Source of the DNA: Sanguibacter keddieii DSM 10542
GTDB taxonomy: Bacteria; Actinomycetota; Actinomycetes; Actinomycetales; Cellulomonadaceae
NCBI RefSeq assembly: GCF_000024925.1
Contig: NC_013521.1
Coordinates: 3,658,001-3,722,000, forward strand
Length of the DNA stretch: 64,000 nucleotides
Reading direction: 5' to 3'
Shown: positions 25,210 through 34,051 of the stretch, in pieces
How positions within the stretch are numbered: position 1 is the stretch's first letter
How the letters are laid out: each line of letters opens with the position of its first letter
Position numbers and translations under genes: made by a program
Notes under the pieces: model-generated
Database searches by the model: none
The model's input: the letters and a program-made list of their open reading frames with translations, nothing else
Told to the model about the DNA's origin: nothing

Positions 25210-26444
25210 GCGCGGCCGCCCACGAGCGCAGGGGTCACGTGCAGGAGGGCGCCGCGGGCGCCACGGAGGCGGGCGGCCGCCGCGGCGACGTCGTCGCGGC
25301 CGGTGCCCGCGAGCGTGCGCAGGACGGTGTCAGGCAGGTGGGGGTCGCCGACGAGCACGGTCGCCCGGGCGAGGCTGCGCGAGCGGGTGAGGGGCTCTGC
25401 GGCCGCGGCCGAGAGCCTGCGGTGCCACCGGAGCGCGAGGGAGAGGACCAGCCCGTCGGGCGCGCGTCCGTCGGCGACCTCCGCGAGGGCGTCGTCGACC
25501 TCGTCCGCGACGTCCCCCGGGGTCTCCCCCGGGCCGAGGTACCGGGCGAGGAAGGCGAGGTCGGGGTCGAGCGCCGCGAGCGGCTCGAAGATGCCGGCAC
25601 GGCACAGCAGACCGCGTGTCTCTGCGACGGCCTGCAGGGCGAGCACCTCGGCCAGGTGCTCACCGAGGCTCCTCGCCGTGCCTTGTGCTGGTGAGAGCAC
25701 CACACCGCGGACCGCCGCCGGGGCGGAGGCTCCTCCGGTACGCGTCGCGGTGGGCAGGCCGGCGAACGGCGGGGCGACGGTGCGGGCCGCGGACGTCGGC
25801 GCTGCGGGCGGGTCAGACGGTGCTGGACCGAGGTCTCCCCAGGTGCTCTCGACGAGGGCAGCGCCCTCCTCCGGGTCGACGTCGCCGGCCAGCACCACCA
25901 CGGCGTCCGACGGCCGGTAGCCGCGCGCCATGAACGCCGCCACGTCGTCGGGGGTGACGTGCGCCAGCGCGTCGGCGCTGCCGTACCCGTCGCCGACGAG
26001 GCGTGCGTCGTCGAGCAGCAGCTGCGGAAGGTCGCGGACCGTGTGCCCCGCGAAGTCCTGCGAGTCGATCTGGGTGCGGATCTCCTCGTCGAGGACCCGC
26101 ACCTGGCGCTCCAGACCGGCCGCGTCCACGCGGGCCGGGCGCGTCCGTCGCGCCTCGAGGTCGAGCACGTCGGCGAGCGCAGCAGCCGGGACCACGGTGG
26201 AGAACTCCGTGTGGTCGCTGTGCGTGAAGGCGCTCGCCGACCCGCCGGTCGCGTCGACCAGCCCGGCGTGCTCGGCCAGCGCCCCGAAGCTCACGTGCTC
26301 GACGAGGTGCGCCAGCCCCGGCGCTCCCGGCGGGTCGGAGCGCATGCCGCCGCGGTAGGCGACGCTCACCGCCACCACGCCCGTCGCGGCGAGCCGGTCG
26401 ACGACCACCCGGGTCCCGCTCGGCAGGATCCGGTCGGCGATCAC
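25206..26444 (-). CDS. M16-family zinc metallopeptidase, catalytic leader-peptidase subunit
   Basis: The 412-residue protein starts VIADRILPSGTRVVVD and carries the intact inverted zinc motif HLVEH (HxxEH) at about residue 50, with a downstream acidic residue in RVLDEEIRT as the likely third ligand. It should pair with the zinc-less M16 protein coded next to it and cut off the precursor leader. This fits the exporter having no peptidase domain. The GTG start at 26444 overlaps the methyltransferase stop (GTGA), which decides the start against a longer reading frame that would run through the methyltransferase gene. Confidence 0.9.
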   Translation of the reverse strand: MIADRILPSGTRVVVDRLAATGVVAVSVAYRGGMRSDPPGAPGLAHLVEHVSFGALAEHAGLVDATGGSASAFTHSDHTEFSTVVPAAALADVLDLEARRTRPARVDAAGLERQVRVLDEEIRTQIDSQDFAGHTVRDLPQLLLDDARLVGDGYGSADALAHVTPDDVAAFMARGYRPSDAVVVLAGDVDPEEGAALVESTWGDLGPAPSDPPAAPTSAARTVAPPFAGLPTATRTGGASAPAAVRGVVLSPAQGTARSLGEHLAEVLALQAVAETRGLLCRAGIFEPLAALDPDLAFLARYLGPGETPGDVADEVDDALAEVADGRAPDGLVLSLALRWHRRLSAAAAEPLTRSRSLARATVLVGDPHLPDTVLRTLAGTGRDDVAAAAARLRGARGALLHVTPALVGGRA

Positions 26445-27244
26445 CGTCCCGGGCTCTCGGGCTGGTAGATGCTGATGTGACGTCCGCTGGTGGCGCTGAA
26501 CGGCGCGCCGGTCCAGTCGCCGCAGCGTGCGACGAGGCGCAGGCCCGCGAGACGCGCCATGAGGTCGATCTCGGAGGGCCACGCGTACCGGCTGACCTCG
26601 ACGGTCTTGCGCATCCCCCCGTCCTCGAGGATCGCGTGGACGATGACGACCGTCTGGTTCTCCGGGTAGGCCATCACGGTGTCGATCATCAGGCCGGTGG
26701 GGCCCAGCTGGTAGGTGACGACCTTGGGCTCGGTGAGCGCGTGGTACTGGATCGGGTCGTAGGCCTCGATGATCACCCGGCCGTCGTCCGCGGTGTGCTT
26801 GCGGAGGTTCGCGAGGGTTCGGATCTGGTCCTCCCGGTCCGGGAGGATGAAGAGCGTGTTGAGGGCGAGCATCGACACGTCGAAGGTGCGGCCGAGGTCG
26901 GTGTCGACGAAGTCGCCGAGCACCGGCGTCACGAGCCCGTCCGGGTCCTTCTCGGCAAGACCCTCGAGCATCCGTGGGGAGGCGTCGACCCCCACGACCT
27001 CGAGGCCGCGGCGCGCCATCGGCAGGGCCAGCCGACCCGTCCCGACCGCCATCTCCAGGACGGACCCCGTCCCCTTGAGGAGCTTCACGACGAACTCGGC
27101 GGTCGCCTCGGCGTCCGGCGACTGCGGGAAGATGTGGTCGTAGACGTCGGCCATCGACTCGCCGTAGGCGGCTGCCCCGGGGAGCTCGGGGGTGTCGGCC
27201 TCGGGGGCGTCGGCGGGCTGCGCTGCGTCGGGTCCGGTGGTCAC
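26441..27244 (-). CDS. SAM-dependent methyltransferase, probable N-terminal dimethylase
   Basis: The 267-residue class I methyltransferase has motif I VLEMAVGTGRLALPMA (about residues 62-77), motif II acidic end VVGVDAS, and LGDFVDTDLGRTFDVSMLALNTLF. In class V and linaridin pathways such an enzyme dimethylates the alpha-amino group of the peptide after leader removal; here that would be the amino group of Ser41 in the first ring (dimethyl-lanthionine). The GTG start has GGAGG 8 nt upstream. It is the first gene of the cluster, and the following M16 gene overlaps it. A general small-molecule methyltransferase is the alternative, but the setting argues against it. Confidence 0.85.
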   Translation of the reverse strand: MTTGPDAAQPADAPEADTPELPGAAAYGESMADVYDHIFPQSPDAEATAEFVVKLLKGTGSVLEMAVGTGRLALPMARRGLEVVGVDASPRMLEGLAEKDPDGLVTPVLGDFVDTDLGRTFDVSMLALNTLFILPDREDQIRTLANLRKHTADDGRVIIEAYDPIQYHALTEPKVVTYQLGPTGLMIDTVMAYPENQTVVIVHAILEDGGMRKTVEVSRYAWPSEIDLMARLAGLRLVARCGDWTGAPFSATSGRHISIYQPESPGR

Positions 27245-27343
27245 GGGGTGGAGCCTCCTCGTCGGTCTGACCTGCCCCCACGCTCGCCGACACGTCGTGG
27301 TGCGTCGTCGTCGTACGCGCTTCCGGGGGGTCGAGTGGGCAAG

Positions 27344-27371
27344 ACGCTACAAGAGCCGCGAGAAGTCACAA
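27344..27371 (-). promoter_or_regulatory. Promoter candidate for the lanthipeptide operon
   Basis: On the minus strand TTGTGA (27371-27366) and TAGCGT (27349-27344) are separated by 16 bp, giving a start about 90 nt before the methyltransferase GTG. It lies in the 297-bp gap that also holds the start signals of the divergent gene at 27542; that gap contains no other gene. Confidence 0.4.
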
Positions 27372-27541
27372 CCTGAACGTGAGCCCGCACTCGTCGACGG
27401 CTCCCCGGACCCGTCCGCGAGCCGCACCAGGTCAACGATCTGGCCACGGATGGGCACCTGGACCCATGGCCTCCGGTTGCACCCCCGTGCCATGGCACCA
27501 ACGATGGAGAGGACCGGACGGACCACCCTGGGAGGACCAGC

Positions 27542-28204
27542 ATGCGATCGATCCGTGGACTCGACATCGGGAGCGCAGAGGCACTCGTCGTCGTCGCGAG
27601 CGAGCCTGTCAAGGGGTACGACACCGCCGGGGTCCTGGACGGGCTGCTGCCCGCGGCCGTGCTCCTCGACCTCGCCGCCCACGGCCTCGTCACCATGGGA
27701 GACGGACGGGTGACCCGCACCAGCAAGGAGTCCCAGGACGGGGTGCGTGGCTACGAGCGCGCTGCTCTCGACATCGGCGAGCCGCTCGACGGCACCCTCC
27801 CCGAGGCGCTGTGGGCGGTGACCGACTCCCTGCGCCCGCTGCCTCACGTCGTCGCGTCCGAGCTCGTCGCCGAGGGCCGGGTCGACAGCGTCAAGAACAC
27901 GCTCCTCAAGATGGACTTCGGGTACAGGTTCCCGGTACTCGACACCGACTTCCGCGACGCCGTGCGCTCCCGGGTGCAGTCCGCCCTGGAGTCCGGGGAC
28001 GTCACGACCGCCTTCGGCCGTACGGCCCTGCTGCTGGCCGCAGGACGCGCCGACGGCCAGGTGTTCCCCGGCGTGGACGCCACGGCTATGCAGGCCGTCG
28101 CCGCGGGTCAGACCCCGCTCGACGACGCCGGGTTCTTCGACGCCAGCACGGTGGTCGTGCTCCAGCAGCTCACCACCACCATCCAGCAGACCGTCCTGCG
28201 CTGA
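27542..28204 (+). CDS. GPP34-like (GOLPH3-domain) protein, tentative
   Basis: The 220-residue protein has a middle section that resembles bacterial GPP34/GOLPH3-domain proteins: GVLDGLLPAAVLLDLAAHGLVTMGDGRVT, ALWAVTDSLRPLPHVVASELVAEGRV and GRTALLLAAGRADGQVFPG. In eukaryotes the domain binds phosphoinositides; in actinobacteria its role is unknown. GGGAGG lies 6 nt before the ATG. It is divergent from the lanthipeptide operon, so it may share regulation, but it is equally likely to be a neighbour by chance. No membrane helix or signal peptide is seen. Confidence 0.5.
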   Translation: MRSIRGLDIGSAEALVVVASEPVKGYDTAGVLDGLLPAAVLLDLAAHGLVTMGDGRVTRTSKESQDGVRGYERAALDIGEPLDGTLPEALWAVTDSLRPLPHVVASELVAEGRVDSVKNTLLKMDFGYRFPVLDTDFRDAVRSRVQSALESGDVTTAFGRTALLLAAGRADGQVFPGVDATAMQAVAAGQTPLDDAGFFDASTVVVLQQLTTTIQQTVLR

Positions 28205-28225
28205 GCCTGCGGGGGCTGGTCCCGG

Positions 28226-29278
28226 TCAGGCCGGGACCCGCTCGCGCAGCCAGTCGAGCTGGCGTCGGGTGTGGAGCGCGTCTCCGCCCTCGTGGTGGTT
28301 GAACGGGTAGACGCAGATCTCGGTGTCCGGAGCCGGCAGCCCGGCGACGGGGCCCACGTGGTCGCCCGGCGACCCGTCGGAGGCTCGGTCGGCTCGGCCC
28401 GCTCCGCTCCCGTAGTGGTTGTACGCCGCGAAGACCGTCGACGGCGGGCAGATGGTGTCGCGGAGCGCGACGGCGAAGTGCGCCGGGGCTGTCGCCCGAC
28501 GGCCGAGGTTGACCCCGTCGACGTAGGACAGCGTCCGCATCACCTGGTCGACCTTCTCCCGCTGGACCGCCAGATACGTGACGACCTCGCCGTAGGGGTG
28601 CTGGTCGGTGATGCCGAGCGCACGTTCCACGTGGCACATGAACGGCACGCTGGTGAGCAGCGCCGCGAGGTCGGGGACCAGCCCGGCGACGGCGAGCGAG
28701 AGCCCGCCGCCCTGGCTGTTGCCGGCTGCCACCACCCGGGTCGGGTCGACCCCCGGCAGCTCGCGGACAGCGTCGACCGCCCGGACCGCGTCCGTGACGA
28801 GCCGTGTGAAGTAGTAGCCGGCAGGGTCCTCGATCCCTCGCGTGACGAAGCCCGGGGCCGCAGGACCGCTGCCGACAGGGTCGGGGGTCCCTCCCCCGCT
28901 GCCGTGCTGGCTCCCCTGGCCGCGCGTGTCCATGACGAGGTGCGCGTACCCGGCCGCGACCCAGGTCAGCCTCTCGTGCGGGAACCCACGTCCCCGTCCG
29001 TACCCGGTGTACTCGACGACAGCCGGCAGCATCGCGGTGTCCGACCCGGCCGGACGCGAGAACCACCCCTTGACCGGGTCTCCGCCGTGCCCCGCGAAGG
29101 TCACGTCCCAGGTGTCGACGAGCGTGAGCCCGGTGTCGACACGCACGGCGTCCACGATCGCGGGCCGCACCCGCGTCTCGTCGAGCGTCGACCGCCAGAA
29201 GGCGTCGAGGTCGTCGGGCTCGCGGACCTCCGGGCGGTAGGTCTCGAGCTGGTCCAGGGGCAGGTCGAACAGTGCCAT
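28226..29278 (-). CDS. Acetyl xylan esterase, carbohydrate esterase family 7
   Basis: The 350-residue alpha/beta hydrolase has the CE7 features: MDTRGQGSQ (RGQ motif), nucleophile Ser in VVAAGNSQGGGLS (about residue 183), the aspartate near LRDTICPPSTVFAAYNHY, and the C-terminal HE in YPFNHHEGG. CE7 enzymes remove acetyl groups from xylo-oligosaccharides and related acetylated compounds. There is no signal peptide, so the substrate is imported first. It follows the LacI regulator gene in the same direction with a 64-bp gap, and links the regulator to the xylan locus on its other side. Confidence 0.93.
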   Translation of the reverse strand: MALFDLPLDQLETYRPEVREPDDLDAFWRSTLDETRVRPAIVDAVRVDTGLTLVDTWDVTFAGHGGDPVKGWFSRPAGSDTAMLPAVVEYTGYGRGRGFPHERLTWVAAGYAHLVMDTRGQGSQHGSGGGTPDPVGSGPAAPGFVTRGIEDPAGYYFTRLVTDAVRAVDAVRELPGVDPTRVVAAGNSQGGGLSLAVAGLVPDLAALLTSVPFMCHVERALGITDQHPYGEVVTYLAVQREKVDQVMRTLSYVDGVNLGRRATAPAHFAVALRDTICPPSTVFAAYNHYGSGAGRADRASDGSPGDHVGPVAGLPAPDTEICVYPFNHHEGGDALHTRRQLDWLRERVPA

Positions 29279-29342
29279 GCGCCGTCCTCGTCGTCGGTCG
29301 TCCGCCGGGACGTCGTCGTCCAGGCGGGTCGTGCAGCTGCTC

Positions 29343-30428
29343 TCACCCCTCCCAGCGCGCCGTGCTCTCGCGGACGACCAACGATGTCGCCAGGTCGATG
29401 CGCCGGTTCGGGATGCTCTCGCCGCGGGCCAGCGAGATGAGCATGCGCGTGGCGGTCCCGGCCATCTCCTTGAGCGGCTGGTTGACCGTCGTCAGCGCGG
29501 GGCCGATCCACTCGGTGAGCGGCAGGTTGTCGTAGCCGACGACGGAGAGGTCTTCCGGGACGCGCAGGCCGAGCTCGCGGGCGGCACGCAGCACCCCGAG
29601 GGCCTGCATGTCGGAGCCCGCGAAGACGGCGGTCGGACGGTCCGGCCGCGAGAGGAGCGCGAGGCCGTGCTCGTAGCCGCCGTCGACGTAGAAGTCGCCG
29701 TAGCGCGTGAGGCTCGGGTCGAGCGGGACGCCCGCCTCGTCGTGCGCGCTGCGGTACCCGTCGACGCGGGCCCGGGAGCACAGGACGTCGACCGGACCGG
29801 AGATCACGGCGACGCGCCGGTGACCGAGGGCGAGCAGGTGACGGGTGGCGGAGAGCCCGCCGTTCCAGTTGTTCGACCCGACGGTCGGCACGTCGTCGGG
29901 CGGCTCGCCCGCGGTGTCGACGACGACGAAGGGGATCGACCGGCTCTCGAGCTGGTGCCGCTGCGAGGCGTCGAGGTTGGACAGCACGAGCAGCACGCCG
30001 AGAGGCCTGCGGGCGAGAGCCGCGTCGAGCCACTCCTGGGGCGGTCTGTGCACGCCGCCGAGCTCGGACAGCACGACACCGACCCCTGCGGCCGCGGCGG
30101 CGTCCTCGACACCGCGGATGATCTCGATCGACCAGGCAGAGTCGAGCTCGTGGAAGGCGAGGTCGATGAGCGGCTGACCGGCCGAGGTCGGCCGCTGACG
30201 GCGCCGTCGGTACTGGTGCCGCTCGAGCATCTCCTCGATCCGCGAGCGCGTCTCGGGTGCGACGTCGGGGCGTCCGTTGAGGACCTTGGACACGGTCGGG
30301 ATCGACACCCCGGCCTCGGCGGCGATCGACGCGATGGTGGCGGGGACCGCAGGCGCGCTGGCGCCGGTCAGAGCGCTCGCGTCGCTCAGGGCGCTCGGCT
30401 CGTCGCCCCTGGTCGTGCGTGCTGCCAT
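29343..30428 (-). CDS. LacI-family transcriptional regulator of the xylan locus
   Basis: The 361-residue protein has the LacI helix-turn-helix at about residues 30-85 (ATIASIAAEAGVSIPTVSKVLNGRPDVAPETRSRIEEML) and a periplasmic-binding-protein-like effector domain (DLAFHELDSAWSIEIIRGVEDAA to the C-terminus, with VVGYDNLPLTEWIGPALTTVNQP). It is divergent from the GH3 gene and upstream of the CE7 gene. CTTTCGAGA elements near its own start and near the GH3 promoter are likely binding sites, so it probably represses both directions until a xylan-derived sugar is bound. I chose the ATG at 30428; the 23 codons before it do not look coding. Confidence 0.93.
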   Translation of the reverse strand: MAARTTRGDEPSALSDASALTGASAPAVPATIASIAAEAGVSIPTVSKVLNGRPDVAPETRSRIEEMLERHQYRRRRQRPTSAGQPLIDLAFHELDSAWSIEIIRGVEDAAAAAGVGVVLSELGGVHRPPQEWLDAALARRPLGVLLVLSNLDASQRHQLESRSIPFVVVDTAGEPPDDVPTVGSNNWNGGLSATRHLLALGHRRVAVISGPVDVLCSRARVDGYRSAHDEAGVPLDPSLTRYGDFYVDGGYEHGLALLSRPDRPTAVFAGSDMQALGVLRAARELGLRVPEDLSVVGYDNLPLTEWIGPALTTVNQPLKEMAGTATRMLISLARGESIPNRRIDLATSLVVRESTARWEG

Positions 30429-30455
30429 GCGGTTCTCACCTGTCGTCCGGTCGCA

Positions 30456-30467
30456 ACTTTCGAGAGA
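30456..30467. promoter_or_regulatory. LacI operator candidate near the regulator's own start
   Basis: ACTTTCGAGAGA holds the near-palindrome CTTTCGAGAG centred on CG, the usual form of a LacI-family half-site pair. It lies 28-39 bp upstream of the lacI start codon and would allow self-repression. Confidence 0.5.
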
Positions 30468-30522
30468 CCATAGCACCCGAGCGCTCTGCGCCGACACCGG
30501 GGAAGCCCGTTCCTCCGAACCC

Positions 30523-30552
30523 TTGACGACCCTCGAGACTTCACCCTACTGT
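30523..30552 (+). promoter_or_regulatory. Promoter candidate for the GH3/xylan operon
   Basis: TTGACG (30523-30528) and TACTGT (30547-30552) are separated by 18 bp, giving transcription from about 30559, some 110 nt before the GH3 start codon. A CTTTCGAGA operator candidate lies just downstream. Confidence 0.5.
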
Positions 30553-30585
30553 CACATCCCAACAGGTATCGCCGTTTCGGCCGAT

Positions 30586-30597
30586 ACTTTCGAGACC
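30586..30597. promoter_or_regulatory. LacI operator candidate downstream of the GH3 promoter
   Basis: ACTTTCGAGACC repeats the ten-base core ACTTTCGAGA seen at 30456-30465. It sits about 30 bp after the expected transcription start, where a bound repressor would block elongation. Confidence 0.5.
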
Positions 30598-30668
30598 ACG
30601 ATGGCGTGGTTCGTGCGGCGACGGTGCCGCACGAGGACACGACGACGTGACCGACGACGAGGGGTCGT

Positions 30669-33044
30669 ATGACCACGCAGACAACCGGGGCAGCCACCGG
30701 CACCCCCGAGCTGGACGCCCCGTGGAGGGACACCCGGCTCGCACCGGCCGAGAGGGCTGCGGCGCTGGTCGCCGTGATGACCCTCGAGGAGAAGATCGCG
30801 CAGCTCGTCGGCGTCTGGGTCGGCGCCGACGCCTCCGGCGGGGGCGTCGCACCGCACCAGGCCGACCTCACCCAGGACGTCCCGCCGTGGGACACGCTCG
30901 TCCAGCACGGCCTCGGACAGCTGACCCGGCCCTTCGGCACCGTCCCGGTCGACCCGGTCTCCGGGGCCCGGTCGCTCGCCGCCTCGCAGGAGCAGATCAT
31001 GGCGGCCAGCCGCTTCAGCATCCCCGCGCAGGTCCACGAGGAGTGCCTCGCAGGCTTCGCCGCCTGGCAGGCCACCGCCTATCCTGTCCCGCTGTCCTGG
31101 GGAGCGTCCTTCGACCCGGAGCTCGTCGCAGAGATGTCCCGGCAGATCGGCACGTCCATGCGAGCAGCCGGTGTCCACCAGGGCCTCGCCCCGGTCCTCG
31201 ACGTGACCCGCGACTACCGCTGGGGCCGCACCGAGGAGACCATCGGCGAAGACCCGTACCTCGTCGGTACCGTCGGCGCGGCCTACGTGCGCGGCCTCGA
31301 GGACGCCGGGGTCGTCGCGACCCTCAAGCACTTCGCCGGGTACTCGGCCTCCCGCTCGGGCCGCAACCTCGCCCCGGCGTCGATGGGCCCGCGCGAGCTC
31401 GGAGACGTGATCCTGCCGCCCTTCGAGATGGCGCTGCGCCTCGGCGGGGCCCGCTCGGTCATGCACTCCTACGCCGAGGTCGACGGTGTCCCGGCCGCCG
31501 CCGACGAGGGGCTGCTCACCGCGCTCCTCCGCGAGACCTGGGGTTTCGACGGGACCGTCGTCGCCGACTACTTCGGCGTGAAGTTCCTCGAGACGCTCCA
31601 CAAGGTCGCCGCCGGCCCCACCGAGGCCGCGCACCTCGCGCTGCGCGCCGGGGTCGACGTCGAGCTCCCCACGGTCGACGCCTACGGACCGGCGCTCGTC
31701 GAGGCCGTCCGGCGCGGCGAGGTCCCCGAGGCGCTCGTCGACCGCGCGCTCGACAGGGTGCTCACCCAGAAGGCCGAGCTCGGTCTCCTCGACCCCGGCT
31801 GGCAGGCCCTGCCCGAGGACGTCGACACCCTCACCCTCGACGACGCCGAGCGTCAGGACGTCGCACTGCGGCTCGCCCGCGAGGCCGTCGTCCTCCTCAC
31901 CAACCAGGACTCGACGCTGCCGCTCACCCCTGGTGCCCGGGTCGCGCTCGTCGGCCCGCTCGCCGACCAGCCGATGGCGATGCTCGGCTGCTACTCCTTC
32001 CCCGCTCACGTCGGGGTGCACCACCCCGACCACGCCGTCGGGATCGACATCCCGTCGGCCCGCGCCGCCCTCGCCGAGCACCACGACGTGACCTACGCCC
32101 GCGGCTGCGACGTGAGCGACCCCGACCGCAGCGGCATCGCGGAGGCGGTCGAGCGCGCCCGTGACGCCGACGTGTGCGTCGTCGCCGTCGGCGACCGCGC
32201 CGGGCTCTTCGGCCGAGGGACCTCGGGCGAGGGCTGCGACGCGACCGACCTGCGGCTGCCCGGCGTGCAGGCCGAGCTCGTCGAGGCAGTGCTCGCCACC
32301 GGGACCCCCGTCGTCCTGCTGCTCCTCACCGGTCGGCCGTACGCCCTCGGCCACCTCGCCGACGAGGCCGCGGCGGTCGTGCAGGCCTTCTTCCCGGGGC
32401 AGCTCGGCGGGGTGGCGCTCGCGGAGATCCTCACCGGGGCGGTCTCGCCCTCGGGCCGGCTGCCCGTGAGCATCCCGTCGGATCCAGGTTCGCAGCCCGG
32501 CACCTATCTCTCGGCCCCGCTCGGTCGCAGGTCGAGCGTCTCCTCGGTCGACCCGACCCCGGCCTTCCCCTTCGGCCACGGACTCGGCTACGCGTCGATC
32601 TCCTGGGGCGAGGCTGGCGTCGTCGGCGCGGAGCCGGGCGACCGCGCGGTGTGGCCTGTCGACGGCGAGGTCACCGTCGAGGTGACGCTCGAGAACACCG
32701 GCGACGTCGCCGGGGCGGACGTCGTCCAGCTGTACCTGCACGACCACGTCGCGCAGGTGACGCGGCCCGTCGTCCGGCTCGTCGGCTACGCACGGGTCGC
32801 CCTCGAGCCGGGCGAGTCGCGGCGCGTCACCTTCACGGTGCACGCCGACCTCACGTCCTTCGTCGGGCTCGCCGGCCACCGGGTCGTCGAACCCGGAGAC
32901 GTCGACCTGCTCGTGTCCCGCGCCAGCGACCAGGTGAGCACCACGATCCCGCTCCGGCTCGTCGGCGACGAGCGCACGGTCGACCACACCCGCCGGCTCG
33001 TCACGGAGGTCGGCGTCGACGCGCCAGGACGGGGCCGGCCGTGA
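30669..33044 (+). CDS. Glycoside hydrolase family 3 beta-xylosidase/beta-glucosidase
   Basis: The 791-residue protein has the GH3 N-terminal barrel (TLKHFAGYSASRSGRN, nucleophile Asp in TVVADYFGVKF at about residue 299), the second alpha/beta domain with GDRAGLFGRGTSGEG (GH3 acid/base loop region), and a C-terminal fibronectin-III-like domain (TVEVTLENTGDVAGADVVQLYLHD). In this setting the substrate is probably xylobiose or longer xylo-oligosaccharides, although GH3 specificity cannot be read from the sequence. No signal peptide. GAGGGG precedes the ATG. Its stop overlaps the start of the first permease gene (GTGA). Confidence 0.93.
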   Translation: MTTQTTGAATGTPELDAPWRDTRLAPAERAAALVAVMTLEEKIAQLVGVWVGADASGGGVAPHQADLTQDVPPWDTLVQHGLGQLTRPFGTVPVDPVSGARSLAASQEQIMAASRFSIPAQVHEECLAGFAAWQATAYPVPLSWGASFDPELVAEMSRQIGTSMRAAGVHQGLAPVLDVTRDYRWGRTEETIGEDPYLVGTVGAAYVRGLEDAGVVATLKHFAGYSASRSGRNLAPASMGPRELGDVILPPFEMALRLGGARSVMHSYAEVDGVPAAADEGLLTALLRETWGFDGTVVADYFGVKFLETLHKVAAGPTEAAHLALRAGVDVELPTVDAYGPALVEAVRRGEVPEALVDRALDRVLTQKAELGLLDPGWQALPEDVDTLTLDDAERQDVALRLAREAVVLLTNQDSTLPLTPGARVALVGPLADQPMAMLGCYSFPAHVGVHHPDHAVGIDIPSARAALAEHHDVTYARGCDVSDPDRSGIAEAVERARDADVCVVAVGDRAGLFGRGTSGEGCDATDLRLPGVQAELVEAVLATGTPVVLLLLTGRPYALGHLADEAAAVVQAFFPGQLGGVALAEILTGAVSPSGRLPVSIPSDPGSQPGTYLSAPLGRRSSVSSVDPTPAFPFGHGLGYASISWGEAGVVGAEPGDRAVWPVDGEVTVEVTLENTGDVAGADVVQLYLHDHVAQVTRPVVRLVGYARVALEPGESRRVTFTVHADLTSFVGLAGHRVVEPGDVDLLVSRASDQVSTTIPLRLVGDERTVDHTRRLVTEVGVDAPGRGRP

Positions 33045-34051
33045 CCGCCCACGAGACGGTCTCGGCTGCGGCACCCGCCGCGACCGAGCCGTCGGGGGCG
33101 CACGAGCCCCCCTCCCGGCCGAAGAAGCCGCGCGGTCGTGCTGCGGGCCGGCTCCCGCTGCGTGCGGCGATCCGCAAGGACTGGCAGCTCTACTCGCTGG
33201 CCGTCCTGCCCCTGGTGTTCTTCCTCGTGTTCCGCTACCTCCCGATGCTCGGCAACGTCATCGCCTTCCGCAGGTTCCGGCCCGGCGGCAGCATCTTCGG
33301 CGACGAGTGGGTGGGGCTGCGCTACATCGAGATGTTCCTCAAGGACCCCACGTTCTGGAACGTCTTCGGGAACACCCTCGTCCTCGGTGCGCTGTCGCTG
33401 CTCATCTGCTTCCCGCTACCGATCATCCTCGCGCTGCTGCTCAACGAGGTGCGGTCGCGGTACTTCAAGCGGTTCGTCCAGACGGTGTCGTACCTGCCGC
33501 ACTTCCTGTCGATCGTCATCGTCGCGGGGATGCTCATGCAGATCCTGTCGCTCGAGGGGACCGTCAACCAGATCCTCGGTCTCTTCGGCGGCGACCCGAT
33601 CGCGTTCCTGCAGCAGCCCGAGTGGTTCCGCACCATCTACGTCTCCTCCGAGGTGTGGCAGACCGTCGGCTGGGGCACGATCCTCTACCTCGCGGCGCTC
33701 ACCACCGTCGACTCGAGCCTCTACGAGGCCGCGCGCATCGACGGGGCCAACCGGTGGCGCCAGACCTGGCACGTGACCCTCCCGGGCATCCGCCCGACCA
33801 TGGTCACCCTGCTGATCCTCAACATCGGCGCGTTCATGGCGGTGGGCTTCGAGAAGATCCTGCTCATCTACAACCCCATGACCTACCCGACGGCCGACGT
33901 CATCTCGACGTACCTGTACCGCGTCGGCCTCGTGTCGAACAACTTCAGCTACGCCGCCGCGATCGGCCTCTTCGAGGCGCTCATCGGCCTCACGCTCATC
34001 CTGTCCGCGAACGCGATCTCGCGTCGAGCCGTTGGAGCAAGCCTGTGGTGA
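33041..34051 (+). CDS. Sugar ABC transporter permease 1 (LplB/YteP type)
   Basis: The 336-residue membrane protein has a charged N-terminal tail of about 45 residues, then six helices and the ATPase-contact loop EAARIDGANRWRQTWHVTLPGI. The LplB-type signature KDWQLYSLAVLPLVFFLVFRYLPM followed by GNVIAFRRFRPG marks the CUT1 subfamily that imports oligosaccharides, often from pectin or xylan. GTGA overlaps at both ends place it between the GH3 gene and the second permease. It works with that permease, the binding lipoprotein and an ATPase coded elsewhere. Confidence 0.93.
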   Translation: MTAHETVSAAAPAATEPSGAHEPPSRPKKPRGRAAGRLPLRAAIRKDWQLYSLAVLPLVFFLVFRYLPMLGNVIAFRRFRPGGSIFGDEWVGLRYIEMFLKDPTFWNVFGNTLVLGALSLLICFPLPIILALLLNEVRSRYFKRFVQTVSYLPHFLSIVIVAGMLMQILSLEGTVNQILGLFGGDPIAFLQQPEWFRTIYVSSEVWQTVGWGTILYLAALTTVDSSLYEAARIDGANRWRQTWHVTLPGIRPTMVTLLILNIGAFMAVGFEKILLIYNPMTYPTADVISTYLYRVGLVSNNFSYAAAIGLFEALIGLTLILSANAISRRAVGASLW

